Source: Piezodorus guildinii (taxonomy: Eukaryota; Arthropoda; Insecta; Hemiptera; Pentatomidae). From it: a DNA stretch of 64,000 nt. The stretch covers positions 101,191,616 through 101,255,615 of the forward strand of contig CM041294.1 in the NCBI GenBank assembly GCA_023052935.1. The letters run 5' to 3'. Under the pieces are notes generated by a model. The model made no database searches and had not been told where the DNA came from. It saw only the letters and a program-made list of their open reading frames with translations. Shown in pieces: positions 13,058 to 23,800 of the stretch (the stretch's first letter is position 1; each line of letters opens with the position of its first letter). The position numbers and the translations under genes are program-made.

Positions 13058-13520
13058 AAGATCGTTGATTCACGGTATTTACGTGTGTGCCATCATAAAT
13101 GAATTTATCAGTGACATCTGATAAATTAATTTTCAGATTTTCTTGACACAAGTTCCAATTTGCTTTTTATCTTAGCAATAAATTGCTTGTTCTTATAGTA
13201 GAATAATAAATAAAGTGGTTGTAGGAGAAGAATGAAATTGATTTGCTTCTATTGCGTTGTAAAATATGTTCTTAGCGTTTTTCAATACTTCAACTATATC
13301 CTCACTATTTTTATAAAATCATGTTTACTTGGTCAGTTATGTTTAAATGTTCTAAAAAAGAAGTACTTAAGGTGCTATTCTGCATCAGTTGCAACCGAGA
13401 TAAATTATTTTTAAGTGGTTTTTAATAGCACAAAATAGAAGAGAAAAAAAAAGTCGTCATTTGATCATTTTTTCTTTCCGAAAAAGAAAAATACACTGCA
13501 CAGACGTTTAACAATTTTTT
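13058..13520. other. Non-coding; trace of an older LINE at 13058-13190
   Basis: On the minus strand, the few codons next to the target duplication read D-L-T-N-F-K-Y-L, like the FKYLG block of RTE-type LINEs. The Jockey at 12143 may therefore have landed in an older LINE remnant. The evidence is a single short motif. The rest, including a 60-codon frame at 13232-13414, has no recognisable content. Confidence 0.25.
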
Positions 13521-13655
13521 TTTGTTGTGTATGGTAACGATGAAGGCAAGTGGTTTCCTCTGTTCAGAGCCGGCAATTTTTACTTGGAAGACGCAAAGAG
13601 CTCGGGCCGTCCTTCAACAGTTGATGCTGACTAAATTCAAGCACGATTGGTCTTG
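13521..13655 (+). pseudogene. Mariner transposase N-terminal fragment
   Basis: One frame reads G-K-W-F-P-L-F-R-A-G-N-F-Y-L-E-D-A followed by S-S-G-R-P-S-T-V-D-A-D. This matches the helix-turn-helix block of mariner transposases (typically K-W-F-x-x-F-R-x-G-x-F-x-L-x-D-x-x-R-S-G-R-P). A stop follows directly after D-A-D, and the DDE/D catalytic domain is absent nearby. I see no terminal inverted repeats close by. It is a short, dead relic, about 40 codons against the roughly 345 of a normal mariner transposase. Confidence 0.65.
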
Positions 13656-13950
13656 AATATTTAATGTTTTATTAAATAACCAAATAATATAATTTATTAA
13701 AAATGTTTAAAGGTATCTGAAGTTTTTATTGAAATCGCCAGTAAAAAACGCTACTAGCTTCTTTTACAACCTGACACTTTGTACCTAACCATACATTGGC
13801 AGGATTTTCTTCGAAAGCATACCAGTTAATACTGATGCACTGACGGTGCGATTTGCATTACATGTATTTAACTATAAACAGACGACAGATCATTATCAAA
13901 AGTATCTTCGATAGAATTTCGAAGGTTTACAGATATTAATCAGTTGACAT

Positions 13951-13988
<38 letters not shown>

Positions 13989-14602
13989 ATAGATGTTTTC
14001 ATGTAACGTTGGGTGAATGTAACGAAATTTTCGTTTTTAAGTTTCTTTTTTAAGGACAGACTGTAATATTACTCAATAAAATTGTTTCTAAAAAAAAATT
14101 CTTTTATCATAATTTTCTTTTGAAGGAGGTATAGTTTTCCTTTTTAATATTTTGTTGTCTATCTAACAATGGCATACAATGAGCCGCTAAAATTCGCCAA
14201 TAATGCTTGTTTACCTCTCGATCTGCATGGTTGTCCTTCGCGGGCGGAGAGTTGTTTGGATATTCACGGCTGGGGTATTTTAAAGACGGCCCTTGGAACA
14301 TTTTTTTTTCGGCTGGTTTTGACCCGGTCAATACAGAGCGGTTCACACACTCGTCACCACGGACAATCACCGCGCTGAGAGCTGTCCTTGCGATCCGACA
14401 CGCTGGTACGATAGGCCCATCAGGGCAGTTATTCAGGTAGTTTGGGGGAGCTAAAGTCGTTTGTGGTCACTTGTGCGAAAATGTTCATACCTAATCGAAG
14501 ATATGTAATGTAAGTATTTTTATATTTTTTATTTAGACTTACTACTCACGAGAGTGATTTGCACCCTTACTGAAAATTTGTTTTAAATTTAGAGAAAAAT
14601 AA
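13656..14602. other. Non-coding; poly(A) run and a GC-richer block
   Basis: A run of 34 A lies at about 13953-13986. The block 14190-14460 is clearly GC-richer than its surroundings and open in more than one frame on both strands, but no frame shows a domain. It might be a host exon remnant or an unrecognised repeat; I do not name a gene. Confidence 0.3.
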
Positions 14603-15382
14603 TCTGGTGCGGGCAGCACATGGCTTTTACTTACCATTGTTGTTAAAATCAAGTTAAGAGCTTTTAAAGAAAGCTAGACTTAAAAAAAGTTAAAGAATTA
14701 AATTGAGTTTCGATGGAAACATTGGTGTTTCAGATTAATTTATCTAACAATAAAAATTATTATGTAAGATATATTTCGGGCCATTCCCAAAAGAAGTTGT
14801 TTTATTTTACAACGTTTCGGCCTCTAGGGCTATCCTCAAATGACTGTAAAAAATGTTAAAGATTATACGTGGAGAATTATGCATAATAGGTTAGGCGTTT
14901 TCAGGGACAAAAATACTATTAATAAAATAAGTAATTTGAAAGCTGAATGAGTTGTAAATGTACAGTAATATCATAAAAATATATATTTTTACAGATACTT
15001 AAGGATGGCCCCAGAAGCCGCAACCTTGTAAAATGTGAAATAAATCAGCATCTTTTGGAAACGGCCAAAAATATATTTAAAAAAATAATGAAACAAAAGA
15101 AAAATTACGACAATGATGGGGAAAATAAAAAATATTATCAACAATAATCACTTTATTTTATGTCCGTTTCGTAGTTATGAATTACTTTTTACAGCTTTGT
15201 ATATAAGGTAACATTTTTTCTAAAATCATTAGCTTTTCAGCGGTAAATTATACATATATTACGGCATACCTAAAAAATATGTTTGTTGTTAAAATACAAA
15301 ATTAAAGTTACTAAAGATAAACAAAAAATAAAATATCGACATTTATGCCCTTTCAAACTATTTCAATAAGAAAAAGCCTACA
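14603..15382 (+). repeat. R-family repeat, copy 2 (interrupted)
   Basis: Starts TCTGGTGCGGGCAGCAC and follows the family through GATGGAAACATTGGTG. It is split by a MITE at 14770-15076, then resumes with TTTTTTCTAAAATCATTAGC and TAAAATATCGACATTTATGCC and fades out at TACATGATAAAGG near 15382. The 3' third of the family is missing or has been replaced by the start of copy 3. Confidence 0.6.
14770..15076. mobile_element. MITE-like element with ~80-bp terminal inverted repeats
   Basis: The left end (ATATTTCGGGCCATTCCCAA, then a block ending CTCAAATGACTGTAAAAA) pairs with the reverse complement of the right end. The two arms match over roughly 80 bp with scattered mismatches and a small gap. The interior is AT-rich and non-coding. 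Each arm carries CGTTTCGGC-type text and a GGC(C/T)ATCCT(C/T)A motif. Size, lack of ORF and inverted ends fit a non-autonomous DNA transposon. The exact target duplication is unclear because the flanks are ATATAT-rich. Confidence 0.7.
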
Positions 15383-15777
15383 TGATAAAGGTTTAACTTT
15401 TAACTTAATTAATTTGATTACTAAATTTCAATAACTTTAAACAATTACATTTAGTTTCTTTGAGAAGTTCTGCGCATGCGCATGAGTATAGCAGTCATCA
15501 TTCAAATCGTCTCTTGGATTTCTTGCTTTTTCAGTTGGAATTCACTTCAGTACAATCTTGAAAACCTCACCAGACTTCAAGATAACAGCAGCAGTAAATA
15601 TTGGAGCAAAGAGCAGTAAGTTTTGTTACAATTTACAGTGTAAAGTGAATGCTGGGTAACCTCTTCACATTAGCTGATTGCCAGTAGCTCGGAAAGGCCG
15701 GGATTGCTTTTTCTTTTCTTTAGTTATTGTTTTATTTCCCACATCTAGTTATTATCTCATTATCTTCTTCACATGAA

Positions 15778-17097
15778 ATGCGATATTTTCACCAAGTGAT
15801 GTCCTCCAAAGCATCAACTAAAAGATCTAGATCTAGTGGTTCAATCACGTCTCCCATAAAACAAAGACCCCGCCGTGATACTAATAAAAAATTGAATCAG
15901 CAAGGAACCCCTTCAGGTACTAATACCGAATCTGAACCACAACCTGGCACATCGTCACAAGGGATGACTGATGAATCTCCGTTTTTCACTCCAAATCCTT
16001 TTCAAATTCTACATAATGAAAAAGAAAACATGGAATCTGCTCCTACACCCAGTGAACCACGGCCTCCACCGATATTTGTCAAAAATATTAAAAATTTTCA
16101 GTTGTTGTGTGCTCAATTGAATAAAATTACCGACTCCACCAGCTACTACTGTATGAGTAGAATCAATGACACCAAAATATCACCGACCACCGCCGAGACG
16201 TATAGAAAAATAGTGAAATATCTAACTGATACTAAAGCGGATTTCCATACTTACCAGCTACGCCAAGAGATCTCTCTTAGAGTTGTAATCAGAAATCTAC
16301 ATTCTTCTACACCAGTTGAAGCTATCAAAGAAGAACTTATAGAGATGGGTTACAAAGTGCGCCAAGTCACTAATGTCATAAAAGATAGAGTTCAACTTCC
16401 TCTATTCTTTGTTGACCTGGAACCATTGCCAGGGGTAGAAAAAATTTACGATCTAAAAAGACTGTACTATACAAGTGTAAAAGTCGAAAAACCTTACACC
16501 AAGAGAGAAATTGTTCAGTGTCACAATTGTCAGGCGTATGGTCATACCAAAAGTTACTGTTATCACATACCACGCTGCGTGAAATGCGGTGAACAGCACA
16601 GGTCTGTGGAATGTACAAAACCAAAGTCAACACCCGCTGTATGTGCTCATTGCCTCAAGGACCACCCGGCCAACTACAAAGGATGCCAAATCTATAAGGA
16701 ACTAAGGACCAGGTATCAAACACCCCAAGTACTGGATGAAACAGCAAGACAGACAAGAACTAGAAGAGAACCCTCAAAAATAATCGATGCCAATGTATCA
16801 TTTGCCCACTTACTTGGAGGTGGGAACCAATGTAGTGAAGCCGAGGCCCTGCCGGAACTGCAAAATGTACCTAAATATCCTCAGTCCATTCCACAAATAC
16901 CTCTTCCTCAAAATATAACCAATCCTAAAAATCCTAATCCACCACAAATGTCTCATATTCCTCCTCCTTCAAACGCCACAGACCTTACCAGTTTGATGAC
17001 ATCCTTTATCTCCGAAATCAAATCCCTTGTTATGCCTCTAATATCACTCCTTACGAACCTTGTATCAAATCTCATTCCTGCCTTACAAAAACCATAA
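15778..17097 (+). CDS. Jockey ORF1, Gag-like zinc-knuckle protein
   Basis: The frame is open from the ATG at 15778 (439 codons); a second ATG at 15799 (M-S-S-K-A-S) is an equally plausible start. The N-terminus is Ser/Pro/Arg-rich and probably disordered. The middle (codons about 130-230) resembles the conserved region before the knuckles in Jockey Gag-like proteins. Three cysteine knuckles follow at about 16519-16710: C-H-N-C-x4-H-x4-C, C-V-K-C-x3-H-x4-C and C-A-H-C-x3-H-x6-C. The C-terminus is Pro-rich and ends in a Leu/Ile-rich helix. The family role is to coat the element RNA and deliver it to the nucleus. The stop TAA is followed at once by the ORF2 ATG in the same frame. The reading frame looks intact. 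Confidence 0.85.
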   Translation: MRYFHQVMSSKASTKRSRSSGSITSPIKQRPRRDTNKKLNQQGTPSGTNTESEPQPGTSSQGMTDESPFFTPNPFQILHNEKENMESAPTPSEPRPPPIFVKNIKNFQLLCAQLNKITDSTSYYCMSRINDTKISPTTAETYRKIVKYLTDTKADFHTYQLRQEISLRVVIRNLHSSTPVEAIKEELIEMGYKVRQVTNVIKDRVQLPLFFVDLEPLPGVEKIYDLKRLYYTSVKVEKPYTKREIVQCHNCQAYGHTKSYCYHIPRCVKCGEQHRSVECTKPKSTPAVCAHCLKDHPANYKGCQIYKELRTRYQTPQVLDETARQTRTRREPSKIIDANVSFAHLLGGGNQCSEAEALPELQNVPKYPQSIPQIPLPQNITNPKNPNPPQMSHIPPPSNATDLTSLMTSFISEIKSLVMPLISLLTNLVSNLIPALQKP

Positions 17098-19776
17098 ATG
17101 ACCTCACCTAATTCCTTATCCATTCTCCTTTGGAATGCGAATGGTGTTAGAACTCACACTGACGAACTTACAGCCTTACTGCAAGACAAAAACGTTGATG
17201 TTGCACTCATTACTGAAACTAGACTAACCACTAAACAGCACTTCAAAATACCTGAATACACGACATACCGGACAGACCATCCAGACGGCAAAGCCCATGC
17301 CGGTACTGCAGTCATTGTCCACCGATCCCTTTCCCATCACTTACACCCACTTCCCGCCCACGACTTCCTACAAGCCACCTCTGTTATAATCAAGACCTTT
17401 TCCTTTCCGCTCGTCATCGCATCAGCATACTGCCCTCCTAAACATTCTATTTCCATTACCCAATATGGATCCTTCCTCAACTCATTGGGGAATCACTTTA
17501 TTCTGGGTGCAGACCTAAACGCCAAGCACCAACAATGGGGTTCCAGGACCACAAATACTCGTGGACGGACATTGCAGGCTGCACTCAACTCCCGACGCCT
17601 TAATCTCCTACCTCCCCATTCCCCTACCTACTGGCCAACAGATCCTAACCGTAATCCAGACATCCTCGACTTCTTCATCCACAGCGGATTAGGCTCCCTG
17701 AACTATTACGTGACTCGCCTTGATGAACTATCCTCTGACCATAGTCCACTGATCCTAAATGTATCCTTAACACCTATGCCTAAACCTGTCCCACCGTCAT
17801 TCATCAGAGGCCCTATCAACTGGAACCTCTTCCGCGAAATCCTCACCAATGATATTGATCTCAGAGTGACTCTCAAAACCCAAACTGACCTTGACGATGC
17901 CGTCTATTCCTTTACAACCTCGATTCAACAAGCCGCCTGGACTGCCTCCGTTCCCAAGCACTCCCAAATAAATCCTTACAAAAACCATTTACCACAACAC
18001 CTCCTAGACCTAATCCACACCAAACGCCGAGCCAGAACATTATGGCAACGCACCCGCCACCCAGCAGATCGCCACTCCTATAACTTTTATTGTAGACAAT
18101 TAAAGCGGGAGTTGGCGATCTTCCGTTCTCAATCCTACAATTCCTACCTCTCCTCTCTCTCGACTCGTGACAATTCCTTGTGGAATGTCACGAAGAGAAT
18201 CCTAAAATCTCCTCTGATATCCCATCCTCTCCGGCGTAGTGATAATTCCTGGGCTGCTTCTGACAAAGATAGGGCCCAGGACTTTGCACTACACCTTTCC
18301 AAGGCATTCACTCCTCATTCTGATCTCAATCCGACCCATACCGCAATAGTTGAAGAGTTCCTTGCGTCAACGATACCAATTTCCTTACCACCTAAAGCAA
18401 TCAATCCCTCTGAGGTCAAATATCTTCTTAAAAAGCTTCCTTTCCGTAAATCCCCTGGATACGATCTCCTTACTCCTCAAATTCTAAGACAACTTCCACC
18501 TAAAGCCATTACATTCCTTACATATATCTATAACTGTATCCTACGCACTACCTATTTCCCTCTGTTGTGGAAACACTCGACTATCATCCTTTTCCTAAAA
18601 CCAGGTAAACCCTCCAACTGTACGTCATCCTACAGACCTATTAGCCTTCTTCCGATCCTCTCCAAAATCTTCGAAAAACTCCTATTAAAACGAATCCTAG
18701 CCAAATTTCACAATTTTCCTTCACACTAGTTTGGATTCCGTCCTCAACTTCCACGGTTCAGCAAGGACTCCGAGTTGTAGACCACATTTCCTCCGCCCTT
18801 GAGTGCAAGGAGTATTGTTCGGGTGCCTTTCTGGACATAGCGCAAGCTTTTGCCCGGGGTGTGGCACCCGGGATTGCTCTTTAAGCTCAAAACCCATTTA
18901 CCCCAATCCTTATACCTAGTCCTCCGGTCCTATTTATCAAACCGCTCCTTCCGAGTTCGCTGTGGTTTAGAGTTTTCCAAACATTATACTGTTGAGGCCG
19001 GTGTTCCTCAAGGCAGCGTCTTAGGACCCGTGCTCTACATCCTCTATACCGCCGATATCCCTACCGATCCCGATACCTTTCTGGCAACATTTGCTGATGA
19101 CACAGCCATTTTATCATCCGATTCCGATCCTGAAGCAGCATCGCTAAATCTCCAAAGGCACCTTTCCCTTGTCGAAGACTGGTGTAATGCTTGGCGTATT
19201 AAGGTGAACGAAAGAAAATGCACACACGTCACCTTCACCCTTCGACGCAAATCCTGCCCAACAGTTAAACTCAATTCTATACCGCTTCCTTCCTCAGACA
19301 CAGTCCGGTATCTGGGCTTTTTACTAGACAAAAGACTAACGTGGAACCCACATACAAGACTTAAAAGAAAAGAACTCAACCGCAGATTCGGCCAGTTGTA
19401 CAGACTATTAAACAGAAAATCTCATCTTACAGTTGACAACAAATTACTAATATACAAGACAGTACTGAAACCTATATGGACCTACGGACTTGAACTGTGG
19501 GGGACAGCTAAATACTCTAACATCACACGCATCCAATCCTTCCAATCCAAAGTCCTACGAACAATAGTTAATGCTCCCTATTATGTTTCCAACTGTATCT
19601 TACACCACGATCTCAATATTCCATTCATTTTAGATCTGGTACCATCCAAATTTTCTAATTTCCATCAGAACCTCCTTCATCATCCTAATCCTTTAGCTCA
19701 ATCCCTCTCCAGCTCCACCCACCCCTACAATCCTCCACAAAGATTGAAACGGCAGTGGCCCCGCGACGTTCTATAA
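17098..19776 (+). pseudogene. Jockey ORF2, endonuclease/reverse transcriptase (broken)
   Basis: The N-terminal apurinic-type endonuclease spans codons 1-230: N-A-N-G near the start, T-E-T-R-L, G-A-D-L-N-A-K-H-Q-Q-W-G and S-S-D-H-S-P-L. RT begins at about codon 420 (S-P-G-Y-D-L-L-T-P-Q ... S-Y-R-P-I-S-L-L-P). A TAG at 18727-18729 replaces a codon in the S-H-[Q]-F-G-F-R-P block. Frameshifts near 18748 and 18855 follow, and the frame is open again from 18850 with A-G-V-P-Q-G-S-V-L-G-P and the catalytic F-A-D-D at about 19090. The C-terminus (W-P-R-D-V-L) matches other copies. Combined length would be about 890 codons, normal for Jockey. The start abuts the ORF1 stop, so translation probably relied on re-initiation. 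Confidence 0.88.
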
Positions 19777-20569
19777 CATTTATACTGGAGTTCTGACACT
19801 GGTCAGATCCTCCACTCATGTACTGTATGTTTGTGGCTATTGCGCCCTAACTCAGCCTCTACTGGCTAAGACCAGTGATGCGGCTGAGAGAGAGACGCTG
19901 GGATCTCTTGGATTCTGCTTTTTTCCTCCACAAGTGGAGGGAAAAGCCCAGTCTGGGGTCCCCTTAGCAGTTGTAAATATTGTATATAGTTATGTTTGTT
20001 TGTATGATTTTTATTTATTTGCCAACTTTGTATTTATTTCAATTATAGGTTGTTGTTGTTTTATTTTTTTTATTTTTTATTTTGTTATATTTTATTGTAC
20101 ATATAAATGATTTTTTTTTTCTATTTTATGTAATTTGACTTTATCGTTATTTTCTGTATATATTGTATGAATGTGGTCCTATATCTCTATTACTATTGTT
20201 CATTCTGAAACAAATTGTAATATTTCTCAATAAATAAATATTAAAAAAGTTTCTTTGAAAACATTTGCTTTAAATTAAGTAATATAATAATATAAAATGT
20301 TTATATTTATCACCTAAGTCTATACCCGATTTGCCACTTATACCTTCCAATACTTTTTATATGGTATAATATTTTTCTTCAATCTTTAACGGTATATTAT
20401 ACATCTATATTTCTAGTTTTGTTTATATTTTTTTTCTTCCAACAAATTTGTTATCTCTTTTCTCCTTTATTGGATATTAAATTCGTTTAACTTGTTTATT
20501 AATCCGTTGTCAATCGATTCTAATAAAATGATAATATTCATTTTTAAAGATATATAAAATCAAAGATAC

Positions 20570-21709
20570 AATGTGATCGTGTGGTGGATGTTGTCTCATC
20601 AGCACTAGAGATGTTGTCTCATCAGCGCGGATTGTATTGCACGGCAGTCTTCTTCTACGTAGAACAGGCCTTTGACCGAGTCTGGCACCTAGGACTGCTT
20701 TACAAACTCCGTAAATTCCTCCCTCCTACATACGACCTCATCATCCAGTCCTAATTCTCTGGAAGAAACTTCAAAATAAACCACAATAATTCCTGCTCAT
20801 CCCTATTTACTCAGTCTGCTGGCGTTCCTCAAGGCAGTATCCTAGGACCCCTTCGTTACACAGTCAATACAGCTGATATCCCAACCCATTCTAACGCCTT
20901 CCTTTCTACCTATGCTGGTGACACTTGTGTGCTATCAGTCAATAATGATCCTACTATTTCCTCTCAAACTCTTCGATCCAATATCAGAGACCTTGAAGTA
21001 TGGTGTCAGGATTGGAGAATCAAAATCAATTCCAATAAATCCCATCAAATTACCTTTACCCTTCGTCGTAAACCTAGGACATCCTGCCCTACAGCGTCTT
21101 TTAATAATATTCCACTAGTCCCGGTTAAACAGATTCGCTATCTAGGACTCCTACTTGACAAACGACTAACTTGGAATCCGCACACATGACAGAAACGACA
21201 AGAAACTGCTCAACGCTTTCGCTTACTTCAACACTTACTGGACAGACGCTCTGACCTTCCACTTAACTACAAAAGGCTCATCTATATTACCATCATAAGG
21301 CCTATCAGGACATACGGAGTTGAGCTTTGGGGCTCTACTTAACCATCAAACTCTTCCCGTATTCAATTCTTACAATCCAAAATACTTCGAAACATCCTCA
21401 ATACTCCTTACTTTGTCTCCAACAAACTCATCCATAAAGACCTTAATGACCCATATCTTGCTGATTTGGCCCATACGAGGTATCATTTCTTCTATGACAT
21501 ACTGCACTCTCACATTAACCCACTAGTTTCAATCCTGGCTTCCTCTTCCATTCCTGACAATCTTCTGAAAAGAAGATGGCCTCGAGACCTTCTATTGTAG
21601 ATTACCTAGTGGAGTGTTGCCCATTAGATATGCCCATTTCAGATTATGAGCCAATTTACTTGATGTATTTACAAATACAGTTGTAAATTTCAATAAATCA
21701 ATAAATAAA
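20570..21709 (+). mobile_element. 5'-truncated Jockey fragment inside R copy 3
   Basis: Starts within the RT domain (C-I-A-R-Q-x-S, then the G-V-P-Q-G-S-I-L-G-P region near 20820) and runs to the 3' UTR ending in CAATAAATCAATAAATAAA. It belongs to the same family as the element at 34425-38001, not to its neighbour at 15464. Stops and frameshifts are frequent; one open piece is 20929-21187 with the L-G-L-L-L-D-K-R-L-T-W-N-P-H-T block. Its YADD region reads Y-A-G-D, so a catalytic Asp is lost. A 20-bp segment (GATGTTGTCTCATCAGC-type) is tandemly duplicated near 20587-20632. An approximate A-rich target duplication flanks it. Confidence 0.8.
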
Positions 21710-22018
21710 AAAATAAAGGTACTTTATAATGAGAAAAATAAAAAAAAAATCAGCATTTTAGCCATGACAGACTATTTTGATCAGAATGTAACGTACATGA
21801 TAATAAAGCCACTTAAATTTTACATTGATAAAATCAAAATCGTTATTGCTTTTTTTGGGAGAAGCTTGAAAAGATACAAAATTCATGGTATAAAGTAGTA
21901 CTTCCAACTAGCCAATTTCAGTTAAGAAGTTAGTTTAACATCTTGGGCGTATAAATATGTTAAAAATAAAATTGAAATTTCGTACCAATTTTGTTTTCGT
22001 GCTACACTTACCATATAC

Positions 22019-22371
22019 AAACACACACACACACACACAGACATACACTTACATACAGAACTTTTCGCGCGAGTTGGTTGTTTGGACTCAGGAGACCCTA
22101 AAACTTGTATTTCCATTGAAAAATGGAATTTGAAAATATTCTTGTTCCTGATACTTTCTCTTGTTTTTTCATATAAGAAAAAAAACTGTAAGGGGCTTGG
22201 TTTAGTACATACAAGAGGCTGGGTCTGTCGCAGGAGGGTCTCCATACCCTAGGGTTATCCCCTCTCCCCCCCCCCCCCCCCCCGGCTGAATTAACAAAAT
22301 AAATAATATTCCGTCATAGCCGGGATTCGAACCCAGGACCCACAGAACAGTGGACTAGCGCTCTATCCACT

Positions 22372-22443
<72 letters not shown>
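22019..22443. repeat. Simple repeats: (AC)n, poly(C), poly(T)
   Basis: An (AC)n run lies at 22020-22039, a run of 17 C within a pyrimidine stretch at about 22261-22283, and a run of about 72 T at 22372-22443. The long homopolymers are typical of retroposon tails, but their length is also a common place for assembly error. Confidence 0.85.
22311..22372 (-). repeat. tRNA-like SINE head or tRNA pseudogene
   Basis: The minus strand has TGGATAGAGCGCTAGTCC (A-box-like) and, further on, GGGTTCGAATCCCGG, a textbook B box with a T-arm stem. The expected 5' acceptor strand is missing, because the sequence before the A box is poly(A). A functional tRNA is therefore unlikely; a truncated tRNA-derived SINE or tRNA pseudogene fits better. 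Confidence 0.6.
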
Positions 22444-22444
<1 letters not shown>

Positions 22445-23495
22445 TGTATAGGTATGTTAAATTAAAATATATGGTTTAAAGGGACTCCAATCAATTTTTG
22501 ATTAGCTCTTCTTTTTGAAAGTCAGCCTTAAGAGTCGTTTTTAGAGATATATTGATCTCATTGACTGTAGTATGCATAATGAATGATGTAGGGATGTTAA
22601 CTATTGTTAATGGTACCCCACATAAGAAATACTCAGGTAGAGATTTTTACCAAATAAATATTGGTAGGTAAGACGTTTATACCCAATTCTTTGGCGGACC
22701 AGCACTACTTCTTTTCACCACAGCTACATACTCGGACTTAATCTTCGAACATAAGGTTCCATGAAACAGAGCCTCTTATCTGTCGAAGATGTGCAAATAG
22801 TTTGATATGCTTACCACGTCTTTTATACTATCATAGAGATAGCTTCACCTGGTTAGATAGTGACGCTAAACTGGTCCTGTAACTGCGCATTCAGCCAAAC
22901 TATCAGCTAGCTCATTTTAAAGCAATATGGCTTGGCAACCATAACACCCATCAGTCTAAAACGATTTTGGTAGAACCAAGGTCTCACGTACCAACCAATT
23001 ATGTGAAAAAGAGTTCTAGTATGGAATGAGGACAGACTTTTAGTCCGAAATAATCACAACACATCTCATAATTTTAGGCTTTGTTAACAAAATGGCTTGG
23101 TTGATTATTTTATGAAAGAGAGTAATATATTAATATGGTATAATGGACAAGAAATATTTTATAATTACATTTCGTTAAAACTTGTGCTGTTCTTATTTTG
23201 ACAAGGGATTTTTAGAATTTCATATGGTGAGCACAGAATAAAGGATAAACGTGTTTAAAATTTACTTGGGTAGGATTTCACTTTGTAAAATACTCAAGTT
23301 ACCGAGTATTATGGGAATCATTCAATTTTTCTAAAATTTAAGTAAATTCTGATTTGTAAATTTTTATTGTATATAAAAAAATAAAAAGTGATTCGGATGA
23401 ATTAACTATTGCAGTCATACTTTATTGAATTACAGAAATGAAGTATTATTATGGAATTTAAAATAAATGAGTGTGTACTAATGTATTAAGTGGGG
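22444..23495. other. Non-coding, no gene recognised
   Basis: Moderately AT-rich DNA without a supported coding region or a repeat that I can match in the window. Confidence 0.4.
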
Positions 23496-23800
23496 TCACC
23501 AATAACATAGTGGCTAGTATAACCGCTTTCTATGCCAAAGTTTGCGGGTTCAAACCTGCAGATGGGTTAATGGGAGTAAAAAATCCTTATTTATACTGTC
23601 CTTTGCAGGGGACGTAAAAATGTGGTCTTGAGCCTATACGATATCAGGTACTCGTTAAATATCCCTATCCTAATAAAACTTGGATAGGCAAAATTTACTA
23701 CCGAAACTACCAGGGGTCTCTGGTATCCCAAACCGATGGGAAAACCGAGTGGCCTATTGGAGAATCCAAGGGGGGAAGTACACGCCCTTTGTACTTTTGC
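23496..23800 (+). repeat. tRNA-derived SINE (second type)
   Basis: The head has TAGTGGCTAGTATAACCGC (A box) and GCGGGTTCAAACCTGCA (B box in a perfect stem), spaced as in a tRNA. A body of about 230 bp follows and does not resemble the SINE copies at 38540, 44726 and 62625 outside the tRNA-like part. An internal pol III promoter is inferred from the two boxes. Confidence 0.65.

Larger units (their letters stand above)
15464..20247 (+). mobile_element. Full-length Jockey-clade LINE
   Basis: A 4,784-bp element bounded by a perfect 11-bp target duplication, AGTTTCTTTGA, at 15453-15463 and 20248-20258. It has a 5' UTR (15464-15777), a Gag-like ORF1, an ORF2 with endonuclease and reverse transcriptase, and a 3' UTR (19777-20247) closing in AATAAATAAATATTAAAAAA. 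No RNase H domain follows the RT, as usual for Jockey. Endonuclease text such as L-W-N-A-N-G-V and T-D-H-P-D-G-K-A-H-A-G-T-A is characteristic of Jockey. ORF2 carries one stop and two frameshifts near 18727-18860, so the copy is structurally complete but not autonomous. It inserted into R copy 3. Confidence 0.9.
15383..22190 (+). repeat. R-family repeat, copy 3 (interrupted by two LINEs)
   Basis: The 5' part (about 15383-15463) ends in TTTAGTTTCTTTGA. After the full-length Jockey the family resumes at 20259 (AAACATTTGCTTTAAATTAA, CTTTAACGGTATATTATAC). It is split again at 20570-21709 by a Jockey fragment, then continues with CAGCATTTTAGCCATGACAG, AAATTTTACATTGATA and CATCTTGGGCGTATAAA to about 22190. 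The junction with copy 2 just upstream is unclear, so the 5' limit is approximate. Confidence 0.55.

Noticed and set aside
14107..14440. Overlapping 69-87 codon frames on both strands
   Set aside because: They are open because of local GC content; no domain, start context or homologous copy supports coding.
22311..22372. Functional tRNA gene
   Set aside because: A and B boxes are good, but the 5' acceptor strand is replaced by poly(A), so no cloverleaf closes.
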